This document shows, piece after piece, positions 49,582 to 54,155 of a stretch of DNA of 54,155 nucleotides. Position 1 is the stretch's first letter. Each line of letters starts with the position of its first letter. Origin of the DNA: Pelethousia sp002409725 (GTDB taxonomy: Bacteria > Bacillota > Clostridia > Christensenellales > CAG-138); assembly GCA_937915455.1 (NCBI GenBank), contig CALDNN010000137.1, positions 1 to 54,155 of the forward strand, read 5' to 3'. The translations under genes were made by a program, and so were the position numbers. The notes beneath the pieces were generated by a model, which worked only from the letters and a program-made list of their open reading frames with translations, did not search any database and was not told where the DNA came from.

Positions 49582-50535
49582 TCAGCCGATCTGTTCGATA
49601 CGGATGCTGCCGCTGACGCTGGTGATGTGGAAGCTGGCGGAGCCATCCCCATAGATGACGGCGCTTTTTGATATGCTGGCCGGAAAATCGCAGCGGAATC
49701 CGCCGGATACGGTATCATACCTGGCCGTAAAGCCCTGGTTTTCCGGGATCAGCAGCGCGGCGGAACCGGAAACGTTATCCATATTTACCTCGCGTGGGCA
49801 GATATCGCTGGTGATCGATGCACTGCCGGAAACGTTGTCCGTTTCTACCTCTGTGAAGGCACCCTGCAAGTTAATTGCTCCGGATACGGAATCGGCCTCG
49901 ATATCCGCAACGGTGCAACCCTCGGTTTCCAGGCGGCCGGAAGTGCTGCTCATGGTGATTTTTTCGCCTTCAACTTCCTTAATAATTATGCTGCCCGATG
50001 TGGTATCCACGTCGATCCTATCGCATTTTATGCCCGTAAGGCGCACGCCTGCGGATACCGCGTCCACCGCCACCTCGCCAAGCTCAGCGGCCAGCGCCCG
50101 GGGGACGAGCACCTCCAAGGATTTGGCGCTGTGCCAGGCGGGCAATATCTGGACGCCCTGCGAATAATGGATGGTAAGGGCGCTGCCGCTCAAGGCATAG
50201 CGCAGGGCGTATTTTTCGGGGATCTCGGCCCGGGCCGTTTCCTTGAACGAGATGGTTTGCCCGTCATAGGGCGTGAGCGTTACGTCCCCATCCACCCAGG
50301 ATATTTTTATCTGCTCGATCCCATCGGCATCCACGCTGTAGGCATTGGAGGGGGAATAAGCGCCCACCTCCCCTTCCAGCGCGCCGAAGCTGATCTGGCC
50401 GGAGCGGTCAAAAAAGTTGAAGGAAAATGGTAGCGCGCGCGGGCCATTGCCGGCCAGAACCCATAGCAGCAGGCCGAGCAGGCAGAGGGCCAGGACGGCC
50501 CAGCAAATGATTCTGATAATAATGGATGTTCTCAT
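49582..50535 (-). CDS. DUF4097 putative adhesin-like membrane protein
   Basis: 317 residues. An N-terminal membrane helix (about 8-27) is followed by a long region of repeated short beta strands of the kind V-D-x-(V/T)-S-G-S (VDAVSAGVRLTG, VDTTSGSIII, MSSTSGRLETEG, ADSVSGAINLQG, TDNVSGSASIT, MDNVSGSAALL, YDTVSGGFRC), the right-handed helix typical of DUF4097/DUF4098. Such proteins form the last gene in PadR-HAAS operons. Role unknown; possibly binding or shielding at the cell surface. It lies 11 bp behind the HAAS gene. AAGGCGG precedes the ATG at 50535. Confidence 0.87.
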   Translation of the reverse strand: MRTSIIIRIICWAVLALCLLGLLLWVLAGNGPRALPFSFNFFDRSGQISFGALEGEVGAYSPSNAYSVDADGIEQIKISWVDGDVTLTPYDGQTISFKETARAEIPEKYALRYALSGSALTIHYSQGVQILPAWHSAKSLEVLVPRALAAELGEVAVDAVSAGVRLTGIKCDRIDVDTTSGSIIIKEVEGEKITMSSTSGRLETEGCTVADIEADSVSGAINLQGAFTEVETDNVSGSASITSDICPREVNMDNVSGSAALLIPENQGFTARYDTVSGGFRCDFPASISKSAVIYGDGSASFHITSVSGSIRIEQIG

Positions 50536-50546
50536 AATGCACCGCC

Positions 50547-51200
50547 TTACTTTTTGAGCAGCTGGAACACCGCTTTTGCGATCTGCTCCAGCGCTATGCC
50601 AATGAGGAAAATGATCCAGGTGATGTGCCAGGCGCCGGTGAGGAAGCTGGTGAGCAGGTAAGCGATCACGACCAGCATCCAAAGGGCGGCGCTGATGGAT
50701 TTCCATACTTCATTGCGGCTATCCTTGCTGGATTTCCACTCCTTGAATTCTTCCACAATGGTATCCTCTGCCCGGCGGTAGCGTGGCTTGGTCATGGAAA
50801 CATATACCAAAATGCCGGTCGCTGCAGCCACAAAGGCCAGCAGCAGCGCCAATCCCAGGATCGCATGACCCAGGGGGGATAAGGCGATGATGGGGATCAC
50901 GGCGATGATATACAGGCCGATGGCCAGGGCGGTAAGGGCTGCGTAGCGGCGCTTGCGCTGCTCCTCCTCCGGGGAAAGGGTAGCCTGTGCGCCCGAAAGG
51001 CCGGCGATCAGCTCGCTGGTGTCGCCAATGCTGCTCACGGCTATGTTGTAGGCCACTTCTTCCGATTTGCCTTCATCGCAAAGGCCGTGGTATTTTTCGA
51101 CCAGGTTCTGAATCATCTCCTCTTTGAGTTCATAGGCTTTGCGGGTATTGGGCGCTTGCTCGAATAAGGATTCCACATAGGCGCGCAATTTTGCTTCCAT
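50547..51200 (-). CDS. HAAS/permease-prefix-domain membrane protein (DUF1700-like)
   Basis: 217 residues. The first 70 are a helical cytoplasmic domain (MEAKLRAYVESLFEQAPNTRKAYELKEEM, then EEVAYNIAVSSIGDTSELI), the HAAS or permease prefix domain 1. Three or four membrane helices follow in pairs. HAAS proteins are usually encoded right after a PadR-type regulator and are thought to sense or pass on a signal to it. Here the PadR gene ends 5 bp upstream. The name describes the fold; no ligand is known. Confidence 0.85.
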   Translation of the reverse strand: MEAKLRAYVESLFEQAPNTRKAYELKEEMIQNLVEKYHGLCDEGKSEEVAYNIAVSSIGDTSELIAGLSGAQATLSPEEEQRKRRYAALTALAIGLYIIAVIPIIALSPLGHAILGLALLLAFVAAATGILVYVSMTKPRYRRAEDTIVEEFKEWKSSKDSRNEVWKSISAALWMLVVIAYLLTSFLTGAWHITWIIFLIGIALEQIAKAVFQLLKK

Positions 51201-51205
51201 TTTAT

Positions 51206-51541
51206 TTATACTCCCTCCACATAAATCAGTTTATTGATCAGGGCCCGGGCGTTTTCCCAATCCCGAACCAAGGTCTTATACGTTTCCCTGCCAAGCTCCG
51301 TAATGGCATAATACCTGCGGCGCGCGCCGGTGCTTTCATCCCCCCAATAGGAGGTTATGCAGCCGCATTGCTCCAGCCTGCGCACGGCGGTATAAAGGGT
51401 CGCCTCTTTGAATTCATACCGGCCTTGGGATCTTTTTTGGATATCGCGGTTGATCTCGTAGCCGTAACTGTCACCCTTGACGAGGTGCGCCAGAATAATG
51501 GCGTCCGTATGCCCGCGGATTAAATCGCCTGCGATGGTCAA
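51206..51541 (-). CDS. PadR family transcriptional regulator (short type)
   Basis: 111 residues. DLIRGHTDAIILAHLVKGDSYGYEI, FKEATLYTAVRRLEQCGCITSYWG and RRYYAITELGRE are the winged-helix family blocks. I use a TTG at 51541 (MTIAGDL), because AAAGGGG lies eight bases upstream; an ATG six codons further out would leave that site inside the gene. The promoter shows TTGACA and an inverted repeat, so it probably represses itself together with the HAAS and DUF4097 genes. Confidence 0.9.
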   Translation of the reverse strand: MTIAGDLIRGHTDAIILAHLVKGDSYGYEINRDIQKRSQGRYEFKEATLYTAVRRLEQCGCITSYWGDESTGARRRYYAITELGRETYKTLVRDWENARALINKLIYVEGV

Positions 51542-51582
51542 GTACCACACCCCTTTCATAGGTATTTCACGTGAGCAAATAT

Positions 51583-51618
51583 AATATAACTCAATATACC
51601 TCGCCTGTCAAGGTATAT
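51583..51618 (-). promoter_or_regulatory. padR promoter with overlapping operator-like repeat
   Basis: Minus-strand TTGACA (51611-51606), 17-base spacer and TATATT (51588-51583). ATATACC (51594-51600) and GGTATAT (51612-51618) form an inverted repeat spanning the -35 and spacer, which is how an autorepressor of this class would sit. Confidence 0.7.
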
Positions 51619-51680
51619 CCGATAATAATATTAAATTTTACCAGCAAGGATATCCCCCTTCCCGGCCCGATCCGCGAACC

Positions 51681-51710
51681 TTGGCAAATCCTGCCGCCGG
51701 GTGCTATAAT
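51681..51710 (+). promoter_or_regulatory. Promoter for the aldo/keto reductase gene
   Basis: TTGGCA (51681-51686), 18-base spacer, TATAAT (51705-51710), preceded by TGC. The start codon is at 51741 with GGGAGG between. Confidence 0.7.
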
Positions 51711-51740
51711 GAGGTCAGAACAAGCTGCGGGAGGGCGCCT

Positions 51741-52757
51741 ATGGTAAACGTCATATTAGGGAAAACCGGTATCACGGTGAATAAAAACGGCTTTGGCGCT
51801 CTGCCCATCCAACGCATACCCGAGGCGGACGCGGTGCGCCTCCTGCGCCGGGCACGCGAGGGCGGCATGGCCTATTTCGATACGGCCCGCGCCTATTCGG
51901 ATAGCGAATCCAAACTGGGCGCGGCCTTTGGCGGCCATTGGGACGGCATCTATATCGCCACCAAAACCATGGCCAGAACCGGCAAAAAGCTCAAGGCGGA
52001 GCTGGAAGAATCCCTAGCTGCCCTGCAAACGGATCACATCGACCTCTACCAGCTGCACAACCCACCTTTCTGCCCTAGGCCCGGCGCTGCCGGCCGCCTC
52101 TACGACGCGCTGCTGGAAGCCAAAGCTGCGGGCAAAATACGCCATATCGGTATCAGCAGCCACCGCTTAACCGTGGCCATGGAGGCCATCGAAAGCGGCC
52201 TTTATGATACGCTGCAATTCCCGTTTAGCTATCTTTCCACGGAAAAGGAACTGGCCCTGGTCGCGGCCTGCAAGGAGGCAAACATGGGCTTTATCGCCAT
52301 GAAGGGCCTGGCCGGCGGCCTGATCCACAACAGCGCCGCTGCCTACGCGTATCTTGCACAGTATGACAACGTTTTGCCCATATGGGGCATCCAACGCGAA
52401 AATGAGCTGGATGCGTTCCTTTCCTACATAAAAGAGCCGCCCAGCCTCACGCCGGAGCTGGCGGCCGTGATCGAGGCGGATAAGGCGGAGCTGGCTGGTG
52501 AATTCTGCCGGGGCTGCGGCTATTGCATGCCCTGCACGGTGGATATCCGCATTAGCGATTGCGCCCGCATGGCCCTGATGACCCGGCGCGCCCCCAGCGA
52601 GCAATGGTTCTCCCCTGAGTGGCAGGCCAATATGGAAGATATTGAGAAATGCATCCATTGCGGCCAATGCTCGGCTAAGTGCCCCTATGGGCTGGATACC
52701 CCTTCCCTGCTCCGGCACAACCTGGAAGATTACCGGCAGCAGCTCAGCCAGCGATAA
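51741..52757 (+). CDS. Aldo/keto reductase with C-terminal ferredoxin domain
   Basis: 338 residues. The N-terminal TIM barrel carries DTARAYSDSE (catalytic Asp-Tyr segment), IATKTMARTG (catalytic Lys) and HIDLYQLHN (catalytic His). The C-terminus holds CRGCGYCMPC and, further on, CIHCGQCSAKCPYG: Cys-rich 4Fe-4S segments. Aldo/keto reductases with such tails are widespread in anaerobes and are taken to use ferredoxin as well as NAD(P)H; the substrate is unknown. The start ATG 51741 follows GGGAGGGC. It is alone on the plus strand, with its own promoter and terminator. Confidence 0.91.
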   Translation: MVNVILGKTGITVNKNGFGALPIQRIPEADAVRLLRRAREGGMAYFDTARAYSDSESKLGAAFGGHWDGIYIATKTMARTGKKLKAELEESLAALQTDHIDLYQLHNPPFCPRPGAAGRLYDALLEAKAAGKIRHIGISSHRLTVAMEAIESGLYDTLQFPFSYLSTEKELALVAACKEANMGFIAMKGLAGGLIHNSAAAYAYLAQYDNVLPIWGIQRENELDAFLSYIKEPPSLTPELAAVIEADKAELAGEFCRGCGYCMPCTVDIRISDCARMALMTRRAPSEQWFSPEWQANMEDIEKCIHCGQCSAKCPYGLDTPSLLRHNLEDYRQQLSQR

Positions 52758-52764
52758 AAGGCCA

Positions 52765-52788
52765 AAAAACCGGCATTTGCCGGTTTTT
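52765..52788. terminator. Terminator of the aldo/keto reductase gene
   Basis: AAAACCGGCA-TT-TGCCGGTTTT, a perfect stem with a 2-base loop and A and T runs at the ends; bidirectional. Confidence 0.9.
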
Positions 52789-52888
52789 GAGTTTTCAGAG
52801 GTTACTGTTACTTGTGCTGCGACATACCGCAGCTATTGCGAGCTGAGGGCGGCCCCCGAACCCCCTGGGGCTTTATGGCTTCCCATCC

Positions 52889-53623
52889 CTATCCCCCAAG
52901 AGAAGCGATCGTTCTAAGGTGCCGCTCCAACTCCGCGTTCATTTTTGCAGCTGCTTCGCTCGCCAGGGCATCGATCTCTGCTTGCAGCGCGTCGATCTCC
53001 GCCTGCAAGGCAGCGGCATCTTCGGGAGAAGACGTTGTTTTCCCCTGCAAATTGCGGAGCATGTCCGAATGCGTGTTTATCCGCATATCATATTCAGCCT
53101 GAATGCTTTTAATCGCTTTTTCATATCGTTCAGTTTCGGCATCGATAGCGGCTTGTAGATTTGCTGTAGCCTGGGGAGAAGGGCTCGGCACGGCTGTGGG
53201 GATAGGCGTAGGCGTGGGCACGGGTGATGGGGTGGCTGTCGGCGTCGGCTGGGGCGTTGGAGAAGGCGTCAGCGTGGGCGTTGGCCAGGGCGTAAAGGTC
53301 GGTTGCGGCGTTCCCGTAACCGCGGGCGATGGGGCGCTTGCCCGATAGGTTGCTTGTGGCGTTTCATCCGTCCCTTCCGCTTGCGAAAGGACGGCGTTCG
53401 CCCCATCGACATTTCGGGCCTGCGCGTCGTTCGCGCCGCCTGCATCCCTGACAATGGGCGCTTTTTCGGAGTTCGCACCAGGGGATTCGCTTATCGCCTG
53501 CGTTTCATATGGGATCTCCACCACGACCGGCTCATTCGAGCAGCCACAAAGTATAAACATAAAAGCGGCCAAGATCAGCGACACATTTCGCACTCTTGTA
53601 AGTTTTAGGATAGGAATAACCAC
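52889..53623 (-). CDS. Lipoprotein with Thr/Pro-rich linker and coiled coil
   Basis: 244 residues, not assigned to a family. The signal sequence ends in ILCGCS, a lipobox (Cys at about residue 28). A disordered stretch about 30-95 leads to a Thr-Pro rich repeat region (about 95-150; TPQPTFTPWPTPTLTPSPTP and similar). The remainder is a charged coiled coil (ALQAEIDALQAEIDALASEAA). The linker is of the kind that spans the cell wall. The start is GTG (53623) after GGAGG. Function may be structural or adhesive; it is monocistronic. The region beyond, to about 53850, holds no gene. Confidence 0.72.
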   Translation of the reverse strand: MVIPILKLTRVRNVSLILAAFMFILCGCSNEPVVVEIPYETQAISESPGANSEKAPIVRDAGGANDAQARNVDGANAVLSQAEGTDETPQATYRASAPSPAVTGTPQPTFTPWPTPTLTPSPTPQPTPTATPSPVPTPTPIPTAVPSPSPQATANLQAAIDAETERYEKAIKSIQAEYDMRINTHSDMLRNLQGKTTSSPEDAAALQAEIDALQAEIDALASEAAAKMNAELERHLRTIASLGG

Positions 53624-53853
53624 CTTGCCTCCAAGAATCGTTGCTCTTGATATTCACTGTTGCCTGGTTGCGTTTTAGCGCCCGCATTGCGCCCACATAA
53701 TTCAATTCTATCGCAAAGTGTATGTTTCTGTCGACTTTTATTTTTTTATGTCTTTATGGCGGTGCGGAGGGTTCTTCACAAGTCTTTTTTCCAGCAGTAG
53801 GCTTGTCCTAATCCGAGGCTTAGAAATGCAGTAAGATACTGTACCCAAACAAA
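53624..53853. other. Intergenic, no gene seen
   Basis: No coding frame of note. It includes the lipoprotein promoter region and leads into the rRNA-type terminator at 53854. Confidence 0.5.
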
Positions 53854-53877
53854 AATAACACCCTGTTGGGTGTTATT
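53854..53877 (-). terminator. rRNA-type terminator 1
   Basis: AATAACACCC-TGTT-GGGTGTTATT, a perfect 10-bp stem; minus-strand T-run follows. It lies just after the 5S-tail-like sequence. Confidence 0.75.
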
Positions 53878-53883
53878 CTTGTT

Positions 53884-53906
53884 TGGGATCCGGCAGCTAC
53901 CTATGT
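53884..53906 (-). repeat. Copy of a 5S rRNA 3' tail
   Basis: TGGGATCCGGCAGCTACCTATGT reads on the minus strand as ACATAGGTAGCTGCCGGATCCCA, which matches the usual 3' end of clostridial 5S rRNA. The 5S body (CCCGAACACGGAAGTTAAG region) is absent upstream, so it is not an intact gene. 23 bases are identical to 54133-54155. Confidence 0.6.
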
Positions 53907-54095
53907 TTCCAAGGCGGTGCGGCAAGGTCGCGGCGCGTCACCGCAGGGCGGCTTCCTTCCGCTCCCTGCCTTCCGCAGCTCCGGTTCGCTTCATCCGCCA
54001 CAGGCGGCGCTCACCTTCGCTGTGTTGCAAGCTCAGTAGCGCTGCACGCCTGCCCTGGCGATAGGTTGGAAGCAGGGGTAAATGCAAGGCTCTAC
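53907..54095. other. GC-rich spacer between the two 5S tails
   Basis: About 190 bp, no coding frame of note and no second 5S or tRNA fold that I can identify. A short weak frame runs through it. Confidence 0.5.
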
Positions 54096-54123
54096 AAAAA
54101 AAAGGCCATGCGAATGCATGGTC
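54096..54123 (-). terminator. rRNA-type terminator 2
   Basis: GGCCATGC and GCATGGTC with a GAAT loop, followed on the minus strand by eight Ts (54103-54096). It immediately follows the 5S-tail at the window edge. Confidence 0.8.
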
Positions 54124-54132
54124 TTTCTTTTG

Positions 54133-54155
54133 TGGGATCCGGCAGCTACCTATGT
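54133..54155 (-). rRNA. 5S rRNA gene, 3' end only (runs off the window)
   Basis: Same 23 bases as 53884-53906, ACATAGGTAGCTGCCGGATCCCA on the minus strand, at the last bases of the window. With a terminator directly downstream this is the end of an rRNA operon; the rest of 5S lies outside. The identification rests on this short tail. Confidence 0.55.

Noticed and set aside
53884..54005. Complete 5S rRNA gene at the inner copy
   Set aside because: The conserved 5S interior is missing upstream of the tail; only the 3' end is present.
1..54155. CRISPR array
   Set aside because: No regularly spaced repeats seen. The repeats found are the tRNA 3' end pair and the 5S tail pair.

Overview
The window looks like a chromosome segment from a GC-rich, spore-forming, anaerobic, fermentative member of the Clostridia (Bacillota). 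The evidence is spore genes (ylbJ, an alpha/beta-type SASP, a CotF-type coat pair), a tyrosine T-box, a SAM-I riboswitch, Gram-positive style ribosome binding sites, pta-ackA and a bifunctional adhE. No 16S rRNA or other species marker is present, so I do not name a genus.

Layout. 1-19.5 kb is mostly housekeeping: a partial yceD-like gene, ackA and pta (acetate/ATP), tmcAL, ylbJ, a radical SAM enzyme, a coiled-coil protein with coaD and rsmD, then a tightly overlapping operon recX - P1 peptidase - acpS - nnrD - amidohydrolase - 5-formyl-THF cyclo-ligase. A small spore-coat pair, dsdA, an S41 protease, a small P-loop ATPase, metK behind a SAM-I riboswitch, and a TtcA-like tRNA thiolase follow. 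At 19.5-21.4 kb a complete T-box with a UAC (Tyr) specifier controls a tyrosine phenol-lyase/tryptophanase family enzyme.

21.4-36.7 kb is accessory. It holds a cysteine-rich 253-residue protein and a small coiled-coil protein. Next comes a seven-gene minus-strand cluster: response regulator, sensor kinase, a propeller-like domain fused to a solute-binding lipoprotein, two sugar-type ABC permeases, an HlyD-like adaptor and a MacB-like membrane protein, with no ATPase gene. This is my best candidate for an undescribed system. After it lies an operon of padR, a large Fe-S/flavin oxidoreductase, hypA and hypB, with no hydrogenase.

36.7-40.6 kb contains debris: a recombinase tail, an amber-interrupted small gene, a tRNA-Asn whose 3' end is duplicated as a 34-bp direct repeat, and a decayed chemotaxis-receptor tail. 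SASP, an MFS transporter and a DUF2786 protein sit among them.

40.7-54.2 kb returns to core functions: adhE with a possible Rex operator, a TGS-like nucleoside kinase, PAP2 phosphatase, a PNPOx-fold protein, DUF6440, an EF-G-like GTPase, an autoregulated padR - HAAS-domain - DUF4097 operon, an aldo/keto reductase with ferredoxin tail, and a TP-rich lipoprotein. The right edge carries what looks like the 3' end of a 5S rRNA gene on the minus strand, plus a second copy of that tail.

Together acetate kinase, Pta and AdhE describe mixed acetate/ethanol fermentation. SAM and tyrosine status are read by leader RNAs. Envelope sensing is represented by the two-component ABC/HlyD cluster and the PadR-HAAS-DUF4097 operon.
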